This document shows, piece by piece, positions 28,470 through 39,178 of a stretch of 64,000 nt of DNA. The first letter of the stretch is position 1. Each line of letters starts with the position of its first letter. The stretch comes from Tritrichomonas musculus. Taxonomy: Eukaryota; Parabasalia; Tritrichomonadida; Tritrichomonadidae. The notes beneath the pieces were generated by a model, which saw only the letters and a list, made by a program, of their open reading frames with translations, was not told the origin of the DNA and searched no databases. The stretch covers positions 310,001 to 374,000 of the forward strand of contig JAPFFF010000056.1 of NCBI GenBank assembly GCA_039105265.1, in the 5' to 3' direction. A program made the position numbers and the translations under genes.

Positions 28470-31400
28470 ATGTCTTTGACACTATATTCTGCAAAGAGCA
28501 AGGTGGCATCTAAACTTAAAGCAAATGGTTTTGAAATATGTGCAGGAGAAGATGAAGATGGAAATGAACAAATAAATATCACACAAGATGATAAACCAAA
28601 TGAATACCCAAAATTTAATTGTCTATACAATAAAGCTGAAGTTGATGCAAGAGTGGTAAATGATTACATTGAAAATGGAGGCAGTCTTGAAGGATTCGGC
28701 GACGTTCCAATAACTGAAAAATCTACACAAATACTTGAATATAGAGCTCCAGAAAATATATTGATGGAAGTGAAATCAGAACATGTAGAGTCCAACCGAG
28801 AGCTTATCAAAGATGAATTATGTGTTAATACATTCAATGACATTATCGAAGCGGAATCAAAAACCTGTGAAGCTGTCCATGATATGTACAACGAATTGAT
28901 GTGTGCAGCTGACGGATATGAACAAGTAGTATTTGATGAAGATAAAGGGCAATGTGAAGTTGTAAAATATGTTCAAACTCCTACTGCTCCACCAAAACCT
29001 TCTCCAACTGAACCTTTCCTCAAATACAAGCCATTTTATAATTTAGCTGATATGTTGATGAATATTATGAAGAATGAAAAAAAGAATCAAAACACAACGA
29101 GAATATTATATGATGTATTTAACGAAACAAACTTAACAAAGATAATAAATGGAACAAAGCAATATCATTATAATCCTGAAAACCATACTCTTCAAACAAT
29201 AGGATATAAATACAAAAATAGTACAGAAGAAGTTAAAGCAGACCATGTAATAGAAGTTGAGAGCCCTGGTGAATTTTTCGATACTTACACCCAAAATCAA
29301 AAGGATAATTACTTAAATTATCCACAAATAATTCAAAATCTATTGTTATCTAGTGTTCTTGGATATGGGCTTGCATCAGCTCTAAAATTATTTTCGACAT
29401 CATTAACAGTAGACCATACAATAAAAGTTGACAATATCGATGGTACAAAAGTAAAGGTCAGTTTAAATCAATTCCTAAATGATATCCAGATGAACATAAA
29501 TAATATAATAGCATCATTAAATTATTGGGCTGATTATTGTTCAAAAATAAAATCATGCAATTGTAATCAAGATGGAGGAGGTGGTGGAGGAATTCCACAA
29601 GAGGAGATTGATGAATTAACGAACTACATGATAAATCAAAATAAACATTTTGAAAGTCATTTTGGGAATATTGACGAAAATATAAACCGATTGAATCTTG
29701 GTGAGCGAGTACAGTCATTTCAAGATTCAATTCATGATGTTGTTTTATATGAGGATTCAATACCTGATATCGCCAAAGAAGTAATGGAAAAATATAACCT
29801 AGAACAACAAATACCAATTTACAGACCTATTGATGACCGAGGGCATGATTATTATCGTTTTAACGATGATTACGTTTGGGATATCATCTATGATGAATGG
29901 CGAGAAAGAGATGATAATTTGAATAGACCTGCAGGATGGAGACAAAATAGGAACATTCATGTACCTGTTAATTATATGTGGGATGTTGTTCATGATGAAT
30001 GGGTAATGGTTAATCTCGCTTATCCTTTCGAGGAAGGTTGGAGAGAAGGATTAAGCGACGTCATGGAACATGCATTAATACCTATCTTTGAAAATGAAAC
30101 TAGAGGGCATTTACGGTATAACGATGAATATGAAGAATGGGTATACTTTACAGAAGAGAATGAATATATAAATATGCGAACAGATGAAATGCTATACTTT
30201 AATAGAGAATATCATGCAGAATTGGGTCAATATGTAGCTTGGAATATATACGATACACAATGGCAAGAACACGGATATGACTTCCAAAATGATGATTGGA
30301 TACATGATGAATTATTGGATGCTCCTAATAACCTTATCTGGGATATTCAACATGAAGAATGGGTTATATTATCACAACATTTGGAATGGATAGAAGGATG
30401 GAGAACACAAAACACCCCTGCTGTAAGAGCTCTGGTGACTGCGCGAAATTCTTTCCATCAAGTTTTTGGAGACATTGTTTGGAATGAAGATAAAGGGCAA
30501 TGGGTTTGGGAACCAAAAAATGAACCATCTCCACTCGCTCTTCAGCGAGGGTCTGCTTCGCAGCCAATGGCATTATCAAAAGAAGAAACAAAAGAAGTCA
30601 AAACAGATAATTCATCAGCAGTCGCGATACCCGATTTTGTAAAAGGGTTTGATAAATTCGAGGATGTATTAAAATGTTATGGTGTGAAAATAACAGATGA
30701 TAAGCCATCATTGGATGAATCAAAACCAGTACTTGGTAAATATATTATCAAAGGTGATTTAGAAGTCAATGGTAAAATTCTTTGTGACTCTATTCCAAGT
30801 GGTGGAACATCAAGTGGAGGCAATAATTTCTTTACATTGAAGGAATCAGACCAATTATATTTATATAGACCGAATATTATCGATGATGATGCTAAGTATT
30901 ATCGGATGAAATGGCAAATTGACCCCAATTATAATTTACCATTGAATATGGTATTTAAGTTTAGAGATTATTTATTTGGGCATTATTGGGAATTAAAATG
31001 GAATGGTGAGAAATGGACAGGAGATAATTGTATCAACAACTGTTTAGCAAAGATATCAATTGGAGAAAAAAATTGGGGTTCGCCAGAGTTTGTTGTCAAG
31101 CATTCTGACAAAATGGCAAAATGGATGAAAGAAACAGTATATCCTGATATGCCTGATGATCATTCAGCACTTAATTTTGCAGAAATATTGTACTCATATC
31201 TTACTAATTGGAGACTCATAAACAAAGATGGAAGTGAAGTTACTGAAGGGGTGGATGCATTTTGGGATGATGGTGGTAAGGGAAGAAGAAAAAAATACAC
31301 AAAAGATGATGAGACTTACGATGTTTTAGTTATATCAGTTTATGCTCCAAAAAAGCTGAATAAAACAGCAAAATATGTTAAATGTGATTTAGACATAAAA

Positions 31401-33947
31401 GGGTATATTACTGTTATACAGTGGGATTGTAATCTTGTTGCAGGAGCGGTAACATCACAATATGTTAATACCTATGGAAATAATCAGGTCCTTGAATTAT
31501 TTAATTATTATCGGAAAAAAAGAGTAGATTTTGGTATGACTATTCTCTCGGCAGATGTGGACAAAAACATTGCTATCTATATAGAGAAGAATTATTTTGA
31601 GCTAGATAGTTTTGGCGCAAACCCATTTCACATCATTATACAAGAACAATTTTATGAAGTAGAACCAGACCCTAAAAAATGTACTACATTGACAACAGAT
31701 TTAAATATTTATTCATCAAAAATAATATGGGCAGATAATATTATGACTATGCGCCGAGATTTAAATGTTGTTGGAGGAACAGTTGACACTTTAGGTTATC
31801 AATATGCTATTTTACGAGAGATAGTTAATGACATTGTAGAACAAATGAGAGTGCAGTCACTATATAATGAATACGTAGCTGAAATACAAAAATTTGTGAC
31901 AGTAATGAATACTGTATTACAATTAGTGAATTTAGGTTTCCAAATTTATGCAGCAGCATCAACATTAAATATGACAGATAATAATTTACGAATCAATACA
32001 TATCAAACAAGACCATTTCCAGGCCCAGGTGGAAGCGGAGGAGGTGGATATCCAGGCGATGGAGGCAGTGGATTTCAAGGAAAGTTTTTGGTTGACGTTG
32101 ACTTGAAAGCAGAAAAGATGACTTTCCAAAGATTCTTACCTATGACAACAACAGTTCAAAATCCTATTGCTGGAGCGATAGGAACCTTTTCAGCAACACA
32201 AGTTGTTCTTTCTACAACACATGCTCTAACTCAATTGGGAAGTGCTATTGCTACATTTGGTTCTAATGTCTTGAATTTCTTTAGAAGTAGACCAGATACG
32301 AATACGACTGAAACATTAAATATTAATTCATCTTCGATTACAATCACTGATAATAATAATGGCAATACCACAAATACTATAAATACAACTGAGCAATCAT
32401 TAGTGAGAACTCATAGAGAAGTTCAGCCACAGGTTGTCACAGATGAAACAGATGAGATTCGAACAGATATAACTGTACCACAGACTACAATGACAAATAC
32501 GGCATCAACTACGATTGCACTTAGGAATCAAGTTCCTGTTATCAATATATCTGGAATCCAGTATACCTTAGAAGATATTGCAGATATGACAAGAGAAGAA
32601 CGAAATGCATTAGTTGCTAGTCATCCAGATGTCTTACGTATACAATATCATGGATGGGAGTTATTTAATGTGTATGATTTATTTTATAATGACCAACACA
32701 TTATTCATAATAATGTATTCCAACGAAGGACTCTAATTAGACCAGCTGATATTGAGATGACAGATAGAATACATAGAGCAACCAGTAGTACGTGGTCAAT
32801 AGAATGGGAAGGCAGAACGTATACGGCAAGAGAAATCGAACAATTATCTATGCAAGATAGATTAGATTTACCATTTGTTCAAAATGGTGATATTGGTTTA
32901 GAACCTTACTTGAATGACCAAACAATGGAAGCATGGATAAATATTATTGACCATAGAGGAGAGACTATTGACCCAATTGTTGCTACTATTGATTATTCAG
33001 CACCAACTACAGCAAATATTAGTGGAGGACAGGTAAGATTCCAAGGAATAAATTCACAAATAGAAGTCAATGCAAATGGAATAAGATATCAACATTATGA
33101 TATGGTTGCCACAACAGATACTTGGACAGTACCAGGAACAACACCAGCAATAACAGCAAGAATGATAGAACAAATGAGTGAGGAACAAAGAGGGGAACTA
33201 ATGGATAATATTTACTCTCATGGTAATCTTTTAGCCTTTAATGACACATTAGATGAAACAACTGGGGAAGAAATAACACAAGTACTATATAATGGAGCAG
33301 TAGTTGCTACAATAGATAGAAGAAGACTTCATATTATAAATATTGTGAATGGAGTGATAGAAATGTATCAGCAAGATGGTATTATAAGTGCAACAACACA
33401 AGTTATTATGGGTGCGGTAGGGCATGTTGCTAGGAGATTCCTTCATGGTCAGTGGCAGTTCGTAAGACATCATCCTGGTGATGCAGCAGCAATAGCAGGA
33501 GTAGCAGCAGAAGCATATGCAGCAAATAGAATAGGATTATTTAATATTCCAAGTTGGTTCCGTCGTAATGATAACCCTGAAACTTTGGCTAATGAAGACG
33601 TATTAGAAAAGATTCTTGCATGGGCATATCATGAAGAAACAGATGATGAACCGGAGCTTGAAATAACAATGAAGGATGCTGATAAGATGATGGTATCATT
33701 TGATACATGTATTAATATTGCAAAGACATATCGCGATACTTTAAAGGGTACAATAGCATTCATGTGCGAGAAAATCAAAGAGCTTGAAAATAAGTCAAGT
33801 ACAAATCATCCATTAGAAGATATAGATATGACTGCTTATGTGACTAAAGTAGAAGTGAAGGAAATGATAGACCAGAAGGATGCATATATTGATACTCTTG
33901 AGGCAAGACTTGCTGCATTAGAGAAGAAGTGTGCAAATATAGAGTAG
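28470..33947 (+). CDS. Giant fibre-like surface protein 1 of element B
   Basis: 1825 residues. Helical N-terminal part; weakly hydrophobic segment near 292-312; Gly run near 371-376; a Trp-rich repeat block about 448-683 with W-[DN]-[IV]-x-[YH]-[DE]-x-x-W units (VWDIIYDEW, MWDVVHDEW, IWDIQHEEW); a hairpin insert at 688-698; a beta module about 790-860 (DQLYLYRPN...FKFRDYLFGHYW) shared with the next gene; a Gly-rich hinge near 1184-1203; another Trp/Glu region; and a C-terminal coiled coil (DAYIDTLEARLAALEKK). Long modular fibre or adhesin; function inferred. Confidence 0.6.
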   Translation: MSLTLYSAKSKVASKLKANGFEICAGEDEDGNEQINITQDDKPNEYPKFNCLYNKAEVDARVVNDYIENGGSLEGFGDVPITEKSTQILEYRAPENILMEVKSEHVESNRELIKDELCVNTFNDIIEAESKTCEAVHDMYNELMCAADGYEQVVFDEDKGQCEVVKYVQTPTAPPKPSPTEPFLKYKPFYNLADMLMNIMKNEKKNQNTTRILYDVFNETNLTKIINGTKQYHYNPENHTLQTIGYKYKNSTEEVKADHVIEVESPGEFFDTYTQNQKDNYLNYPQIIQNLLLSSVLGYGLASALKLFSTSLTVDHTIKVDNIDGTKVKVSLNQFLNDIQMNINNIIASLNYWADYCSKIKSCNCNQDGGGGGGIPQEEIDELTNYMINQNKHFESHFGNIDENINRLNLGERVQSFQDSIHDVVLYEDSIPDIAKEVMEKYNLEQQIPIYRPIDDRGHDYYRFNDDYVWDIIYDEWRERDDNLNRPAGWRQNRNIHVPVNYMWDVVHDEWVMVNLAYPFEEGWREGLSDVMEHALIPIFENETRGHLRYNDEYEEWVYFTEENEYINMRTDEMLYFNREYHAELGQYVAWNIYDTQWQEHGYDFQNDDWIHDELLDAPNNLIWDIQHEEWVILSQHLEWIEGWRTQNTPAVRALVTARNSFHQVFGDIVWNEDKGQWVWEPKNEPSPLALQRGSASQPMALSKEETKEVKTDNSSAVAIPDFVKGFDKFEDVLKCYGVKITDDKPSLDESKPVLGKYIIKGDLEVNGKILCDSIPSGGTSSGGNNFFTLKESDQLYLYRPNIIDDDAKYYRMKWQIDPNYNLPLNMVFKFRDYLFGHYWELKWNGEKWTGDNCINNCLAKISIGEKNWGSPEFVVKHSDKMAKWMKETVYPDMPDDHSALNFAEILYSYLTNWRLINKDGSEVTEGVDAFWDDGGKGRRKKYTKDDETYDVLVISVYAPKKLNKTAKYVKCDLDIKGYITVIQWDCNLVAGAVTSQYVNTYGNNQVLELFNYYRKKRVDFGMTILSADVDKNIAIYIEKNYFELDSFGANPFHIIIQEQFYEVEPDPKKCTTLTTDLNIYSSKIIWADNIMTMRRDLNVVGGTVDTLGYQYAILREIVNDIVEQMRVQSLYNEYVAEIQKFVTVMNTVLQLVNLGFQIYAAASTLNMTDNNLRINTYQTRPFPGPGGSGGGGYPGDGGSGFQGKFLVDVDLKAEKMTFQRFLPMTTTVQNPIAGAIGTFSATQVVLSTTHALTQLGSAIATFGSNVLNFFRSRPDTNTTETLNINSSSITITDNNNGNTTNTINTTEQSLVRTHREVQPQVVTDETDEIRTDITVPQTTMTNTASTTIALRNQVPVINISGIQYTLEDIADMTREERNALVASHPDVLRIQYHGWELFNVYDLFYNDQHIIHNNVFQRRTLIRPADIEMTDRIHRATSSTWSIEWEGRTYTAREIEQLSMQDRLDLPFVQNGDIGLEPYLNDQTMEAWINIIDHRGETIDPIVATIDYSAPTTANISGGQVRFQGINSQIEVNANGIRYQHYDMVATTDTWTVPGTTPAITARMIEQMSEEQRGELMDNIYSHGNLLAFNDTLDETTGEEITQVLYNGAVVATIDRRRLHIINIVNGVIEMYQQDGIISATTQVIMGAVGHVARRFLHGQWQFVRHHPGDAAAIAGVAAEAYAANRIGLFNIPSWFRRNDNPETLANEDVLEKILAWAYHEETDDEPELEITMKDADKMMVSFDTCINIAKTYRDTLKGTIAFMCEKIKELENKSSTNHPLEDIDMTAYVTKVEVKEMIDQKDAYIDTLEARLAALEKKCANIE
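30534..30563. repeat. Paired hairpin micro-element in frame in fibre gene 1
   Basis: CTCGCT-cttc-AGCGAG (30534-30549) and CTGC-ttc-GCAG (30553-30563). It encodes PLALQRGSASQP right after the Trp-repeat block and is clearly richer in G+C than its surroundings. Confidence 0.75.
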
Positions 33948-33976
33948 ATTAGAGGAATTATTTTTTTGGGTTTTAA

Positions 33977-36900
33977 ATGGACGCAACGACAACAAAATTC
34001 ATTGGTGATATACAATTTAAAGTTGGAGATGCTACTAGGAAAGCAAGCCAATTGTTAACCCTAAGTGATTTAGATGGATATGTACAGACAGGACATTTAT
34101 TTAATGAAGTAGATGGCATACCAGAATTTAATATAAAAAATAATAATATACAATATGAGTCATTTGAGTCATCAACAAACCAATATCATATTCTTAAATT
34201 TGTTAACATACCAGAGGATTTCATGAATAAAGTGAAAGAAATAACAGCCCAGACTAATTTATTTAAAGTTGTCTTGAGGAAGAATATAGTATATGATACG
34301 AATGGAAATTTAGTGAAGGAATTTTATATTTATGCCAAGGATGGAAAAGTTTATTGCCCTCTCATTACCAAAAGCAGCAATGGTTGCTCTATAAATAACA
34401 GCACCATATTTGAATACATCAACATAGCATTTGATAGTAGTCTAGAATTTAATCCATATACTTTATGGTTGAATGGTGAGCTGAGTATTATGAATGAATA
34501 TTTAACAGATTCTCTCCAAACAGGGAAAGCAATAAAGTGCTCCATCATCAAAGCAGACAATGCATTGAAGCTTCATAAAAGTGATGTATTGTATCTTTAC
34601 AAACCAACTCTAACTAGTGAAGTCCAAATAGATGATAAAAAGTATTGGTTACTACAATGGAACATAGATGATAATTACAATATACCTAACGGCTTGGAAT
34701 TTAAATTTAGTGAATATTGTTTTGGTAATAAATGGGTTTTAAGCTGGGATGGTACAAAATGGGTAGGAGATAATATACAAGGCCATATCAATGGTAGATT
34801 AGTTAATGGATTAAATAAGGAGAATGAACATGGAGAAGATGGAACCTACATACAAGTCAAAAGGAGTGAAAGAAATATGAAATTGGTTAAAAAACCAGAT
34901 GACTACTCTGTTGATAATCTCTTGCATTACATGATTCATGGAGGTAAGTGTAAAGTAGACTGTTTTGTAAAATTAAAGACGGGTGAGGTAGAACCTTTTT
35001 CAAAATATGGATTAGGATATCAAACAAGTAATGGAGGTACTAAGGATGGATATGATATTGAAGCCATAAGATGCTATAAAACAAATGGTACAGGGAGTGA
35101 ATTAGATATTTCTAAAGTGGAAGAATTCTATCTTGATATCACTTTAGATGGAACAATCATAGCAAACAGATTTTCTATGAGGCCAACTGGAAAAATATTT
35201 GACCCCAAGAGTGATAAGAAATGGTATTTCATTCATGGCTTATTAGATTCTTGTGAAAAGGTAGAGTATTGTTATGTTTCATCAACCTCTAATGAATCCA
35301 GAAATATTGAGATATATTTATATGATGAATATGTTGACCCTGTTGATGAAGTCAATTGGGACCCTACAACAAATCCCTTCGAATATATTATAAAGCAACA
35401 ATTTTATGAAGTGTATCCTAATCCTAATGCTGCTACAACACTATATACTGATTACAACATCACTAGTTCTAAAATTATTACTGCAGATAACATTACAACA
35501 ATGAGAAGTGATTTAAATATGGTAACTAACAATGTAGATGTGATTAGCTATGATGTCCAAGAAATGAACACAACAATGGAAAGCCTCAAAGGACGAGTAT
35601 CAAGAACAGAAACAGTTACCCAACATTTGGAAGAAGATGTGGATAATTTAAGAATTGTTTCATGGACTGCATTAGCATTTGGTGTTGCAGGTACAGTTGG
35701 TAGTGTTGCATCAATTGGAATGCAATTAGCTCCAGAAGGTGTTAAATTCTTATCAAAAACTATTTCTGATACTGCATCTGGTCAAATCAAACAAAAATCA
35801 GGAGGGTTCTTACAAAGAATTGGTACAAGAATTCAAAAATGGTGGAGAAGTAGAGGTTATCAAAAGATAGGCGAAATGGAATTATTTGATATACCTTCAG
35901 TTGCCACTCGGTCAATTCAATCAACAACAACTGATATAACTCCTATTTTAACTTGGTGCAATCAAGAAATGCAACCTTTACCTGATGAAACTTTTGATGA
36001 TGAATTTGATGACCCTGAGAAAGCTGTTTTATCAATTAGAGCAACAGAAGAAATGTGTAACCAATTTAGAGATAGCTTAAAGAAACCATTTAAATTACTT
36101 GCAGAAAAATTAAATGAATTAGAGGGGAATAATTATATTTCACAGAATGATTTGGTTAGGGATGATACAATAGATGTTGTTGGTAAATATGTCAATGGTG
36201 AGGTCCATTTAGAAGCAGAAGATGTTATCACAGATGGAACAATTAAAGCAAGATTTTTGGTCCAAAAAATTAGTGAATACAATGATGTTGATTATGAAGA
36301 GAATATAGTTACTATAAATATTACTGGTGGGGCAATAAATTATCAAGGAACAAATGATTTCCCTAGTTGCATCATGAATGATTCACAGAGTGAACTTGGC
36401 AAAGCCAATAAGGTATTTATTATATCAAATCCAAATAAACTTAGAGTTGGTGGAATACAGATTAAAGAAAATACATGTTTGAGACATATGGACTTTACAC
36501 TAAATGATTTAGCATATACTTGTGATATAGATGCTTTACATAAGAAGATAGATGGAGTACAAGAGCAGATAGAAAAGAATGATACAGCCCTAGCTACTAC
36601 ATTAAATGAATTCCCAACTGTTGATGAAGTAAATGAAGCATTAGATGAATTGAAAAATAATATGGTAAACATGGATAACCTGTATACAAAAGAAGAAGCA
36701 GATAATAAATATCGAGAAAAAAATGATTTAATATATAAAGATGCTGTCGATGTGCCTTTTGAAAATGTACAAGATAGTTCGGGATCGTGGGAGGTCAAAA
36801 TCAAATTGACTAGGGGAACTCATCTTGTTGGGACAATATCAAATAACGATGGCTTTGTAAAAGAGTTTGACTATATGTTTGACTATGATGGTGTTATTAC

Positions 36901-37549
36901 TGAAGATGGAGTTAATGTCGATGTTGAAATTGATGGAACAACCTATAACTTGATCTATTATAAAAGCGATAGTAATGGTCAATGGTGCTTTTACATCGAT
37001 AATGGGGAAGACTATTTCGATACCAAATTAATATTAGCGGAAAAAATATTGAAACAAGATAAAATAGCATTGACAAGTGAAAATGATGAACTGAAGACAA
37101 AAATTGAAAATTTAGAGAGAGAGAACACAAATTTAAAGGCTACTATAGAAGCAATGGAATCAAGATTAGCAGCATTAGAAAATCTATTAACGCGAATTAA
37201 GTATACATTCAGCGTACCAAATAGTACTAGCATTCGTTATCAATTCGAGAAACAACTTGACGAATATGATGGAACGCTCTATTTGACTTATAATGAAACC
37301 AAAGATAATGTCACTAATGTTAAAGAAATCAAAATCAATATATCATTCAACGCTAATAATACGCCTACGAGTGAATATCAATGTGAACCAACTAAGATCT
37401 GGTTAAACAATATTGAATTTCCATTAAGTAGTAGCAATTTAATGGTCAATCCAACTGCAAATTACATATTGATTAATTCTACATTCTTTACATCAAATGG
37501 TATCTTAACTGCAGATAACACTAAGAATGTAATACATTCATTACTGTAA
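33977..37549 (+). CDS. Giant fibre-like surface protein 2 of element B
   Basis: 1190 residues, leader TTTTTTTGGGTTTTAA. It shares with fibre 1 a module DVLYLYKPT...FKFSEYCFGNKW and a segment QQFYEVYPNP...SSKIITADNITTMRSDLNMV. Near 950-1020 is a GTHLVGTIS...LAE beta domain also found in the fibre of A. Residues about 1033-1071 are a coiled coil (NDELKTKIENLERENTNLK), then a beta-rich C-terminal cap. A hydrophobic stretch near 565-585 (ALAFGVAGTVGSVASIGM) could touch membrane. Probable partner or paralogue of fibre 1. Confidence 0.6.
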   Translation: MDATTTKFIGDIQFKVGDATRKASQLLTLSDLDGYVQTGHLFNEVDGIPEFNIKNNNIQYESFESSTNQYHILKFVNIPEDFMNKVKEITAQTNLFKVVLRKNIVYDTNGNLVKEFYIYAKDGKVYCPLITKSSNGCSINNSTIFEYINIAFDSSLEFNPYTLWLNGELSIMNEYLTDSLQTGKAIKCSIIKADNALKLHKSDVLYLYKPTLTSEVQIDDKKYWLLQWNIDDNYNIPNGLEFKFSEYCFGNKWVLSWDGTKWVGDNIQGHINGRLVNGLNKENEHGEDGTYIQVKRSERNMKLVKKPDDYSVDNLLHYMIHGGKCKVDCFVKLKTGEVEPFSKYGLGYQTSNGGTKDGYDIEAIRCYKTNGTGSELDISKVEEFYLDITLDGTIIANRFSMRPTGKIFDPKSDKKWYFIHGLLDSCEKVEYCYVSSTSNESRNIEIYLYDEYVDPVDEVNWDPTTNPFEYIIKQQFYEVYPNPNAATTLYTDYNITSSKIITADNITTMRSDLNMVTNNVDVISYDVQEMNTTMESLKGRVSRTETVTQHLEEDVDNLRIVSWTALAFGVAGTVGSVASIGMQLAPEGVKFLSKTISDTASGQIKQKSGGFLQRIGTRIQKWWRSRGYQKIGEMELFDIPSVATRSIQSTTTDITPILTWCNQEMQPLPDETFDDEFDDPEKAVLSIRATEEMCNQFRDSLKKPFKLLAEKLNELEGNNYISQNDLVRDDTIDVVGKYVNGEVHLEAEDVITDGTIKARFLVQKISEYNDVDYEENIVTINITGGAINYQGTNDFPSCIMNDSQSELGKANKVFIISNPNKLRVGGIQIKENTCLRHMDFTLNDLAYTCDIDALHKKIDGVQEQIEKNDTALATTLNEFPTVDEVNEALDELKNNMVNMDNLYTKEEADNKYREKNDLIYKDAVDVPFENVQDSSGSWEVKIKLTRGTHLVGTISNNDGFVKEFDYMFDYDGVITEDGVNVDVEIDGTTYNLIYYKSDSNGQWCFYIDNGEDYFDTKLILAEKILKQDKIALTSENDELKTKIENLERENTNLKATIEAMESRLAALENLLTRIKYTFSVPNSTSIRYQFEKQLDEYDGTLYLTYNETKDNVTNVKEIKINISFNANNTPTSEYQCEPTKIWLNNIEFPLSSSNLMVNPTANYILINSTFFTSNGILTADNTKNVIHSLL

Positions 37550-37588
37550 AGTATCATTTATTACTTTTCCGAGATGATAATACAAAAA

Positions 37589-38184
37589 GGTGTTTGCTCT
37601 TCAGCTGGATTTAGCGTCGGGTACATTTCAATCATGGTAAATATTTTTTTATTCCATAATTTGGTGGTGCTCATCAAAACATCTATATCTTGGTGCATCT
37701 CTTTCTCTTTCCCTATCATAATCATCATTGTATTTCAAGACTGCTGCACGCCTAAATTTGGCATATCTGAATCCACTAAATTTGTTTCTCTCATCTAGTA
37801 CTTCAATGATGACATATCCATGCGAATCACATGTCCTAACATTTTTGAATGCATCATATACTTGTTGTGTCTCTCGTGATGTATAGTAGGGGTTTCTTAG
37901 AGTGAACTTTTTATACTGTGTCATAATTTTTAAATCAGAAGGGGTGTCCATTTAATAGCGGGAAAAAATTAATGGCAGCTTAGCTGACTTTTGGCGTTAG
38001 CCAAATGGAGGGATTTTTTACACGGGACGTTAAAAAATCACGCCATTTTATATACTACTTTTTGTGAAGAGAACTTTTTGAACAGGAACTTTTTGAAAGG
38101 GGTCCAGGGGCGGGAGCCCTTGGAGTAGTCTCGAGCGGAGCGAAGAGGGTAGGCTGTGCAAGGCATGGCCTACCGTTAACTACT
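37589..38184 (-). repeat. Right terminal inverted repeat of B (596 bp)
   Basis: Reverse complement of 11788-12383, ending GTTAACTACT. The TTACA target duplication follows at 38185-38189. Equal length and matching sequence in every compared stretch indicate a recent insertion. Confidence 0.95.
37649..37951 (-). CDS. Small protein encoded inside the terminal inverted repeat (right copy)
   Basis: Identical in all 100 residues to the left copy at 12021-12323. It faces inwards, towards the end of fibre gene 2, with 99 bp between the two stop codons. Confidence 0.65.
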   Translation of the reverse strand: MDTPSDLKIMTQYKKFTLRNPYYTSRETQQVYDAFKNVRTCDSHGYVIIEVLDERNKFSGFRYAKFRRAAVLKYNDDYDRERERDAPRYRCFDEHHQIME

Positions 38185-38436
38185 TTACACGCTCAGTTTC
38201 GAATAGTTAAAGACAAGATATTCAATGAATGTATGAATTCTGAAGATGATGCATTAAACGGAAAGTTTGATAAGATGATTCACATATTGTCGATATATAA
38301 ACAACTATTTAATGATATTGAATCGATTAAAATACAATTAAGAGCTATTGATGAACGTATCAAATCAGCTGAACAAATGACTTTGTAAATGAATCATTGA
38401 ATGACTCATCATTAATGTTGTTTTATTTTTATTCAA

Positions 38437-39012
38437 ATGTCTTTAAACCGTGCACGTATTCTTTCCAGCGAGAACGATGCATCAGTTAAGCAGGAACAAT
38501 CAACCAGTATTAATATAAACATCAAACCAAAGCAACCACAACCAGTTGAATATCCATCAGTTCAACCATTACCACAATCATCTCAAGCCACAAATTTTAC
38601 TATACCTCAGATGAGTGGAGTATATCAATCACAGCAACCAACAAACAGCGTTTCCCTAGAAAGAGGTATCAGTGATATTGGAGCTGATATAACAGAACTT
38701 GAAACCAAAAACAAATTCCTTGAGATATTATTATCCATCTATGAAGCCAATCCAATAAAAGTCAATGATTTATTGATTTGTCATTCAAATACATTAATGG
38801 AACTCATCAAATTACTAACACAAGCAGATAAAGTTGAATTGATTGTCAATGATGATTGTGCGTGTAATGGTTGCGTTTCTCGTTCCAAATATCTTTTAAT
38901 TGATAGGATATTGGTGTACAAAAATAATGAATCAAATGACTTGAAATACAAATATAATAGCATTTATACCAAACTCATTAGACACAACATTTCATTGAAA
39001 ACATGTATTTAA
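38437..39012 (+). CDS. Conserved Cys-motif protein, A member of the RARILSSEN family
   Basis: 191 residues from the ATG after TTTTTATTCAA. Opens MSLNRARILSSEND, matching the C gene (51951) MTLHRARILSSEND. The middle is Pro/Gln-rich; the C-terminus has FLEILLSIYEANP, LICHSNTLMELIKLLTQADK, then CACNGCVSR and a final LKTCI. The paired CxC...C pattern could bind zinc. It stands before the tiny membrane gene and ATPase, an order kept in C. Function unknown, probably virion assembly. Confidence 0.7.
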   Translation: MSLNRARILSSENDASVKQEQSTSININIKPKQPQPVEYPSVQPLPQSSQATNFTIPQMSGVYQSQQPTNSVSLERGISDIGADITELETKNKFLEILLSIYEANPIKVNDLLICHSNTLMELIKLLTQADKVELIVNDDCACNGCVSRSKYLLIDRILVYKNNESNDLKYKYNSIYTKLIRHNISLKTCI

Positions 39013-39022
39013 AAACCAATAA

Positions 39023-39154
39023 ATGATATATGAAATATTAGTTGTTTCATTATTAACAGGTTTATTTTTAGTAAAGATTGTTGAAGTATCATTAATGATG
39101 CCTGACAAAGAACCAGAACTCAGTGAAGAGATAAGAACAAAAATGTATTCATGA
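39023..39154 (+). CDS. Tiny conserved membrane protein (43 residues)
   Basis: Starts ATG after AACCAATAA. One hydrophobic helix (EILVVSLLTGLFLVKIVEV) is followed by a charged tail PELSEEIRTKMYS. C encodes a counterpart at 52551-52670 with tail PELTEEMRAKLYS, in the same place between the RARILSSEN gene and the ATPase. Conserved tail, topology and position support a real gene despite its size. A small virion-membrane or capsid-vertex role is possible. Confidence 0.7.
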   Translation: MIYEILVVSLLTGLFLVKIVEVSLMMPDKEPELSEEIRTKMYS

Positions 39155-39178
39155 AGAGCTTTAACGAAAACTAAAGAA

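Larger units (their letters stand above)
11788..38184. mobile_element. Element B: complete-looking Polinton/Maverick-type element nested in A
   Basis: 26,397 bp, bounded by 596-bp inverted repeats that begin AGTAGTTAACGG and by a TTACA target duplication. It carries integrase, packaging ATPase, capsid, a possible penton, core-like basic proteins, DNA polymerase B, two giant fibre-like genes, two HNH genes and one GIY-YIG gene. All major reading frames look open. The inverted repeats agree over every stretch I compared. It looks whole and very young, younger than A. It is longer than the usual 15-20 kb because of the two fibre genes (about 9 kb together). No adenovirus-type protease gene was recognised. 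Confidence 0.9.
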
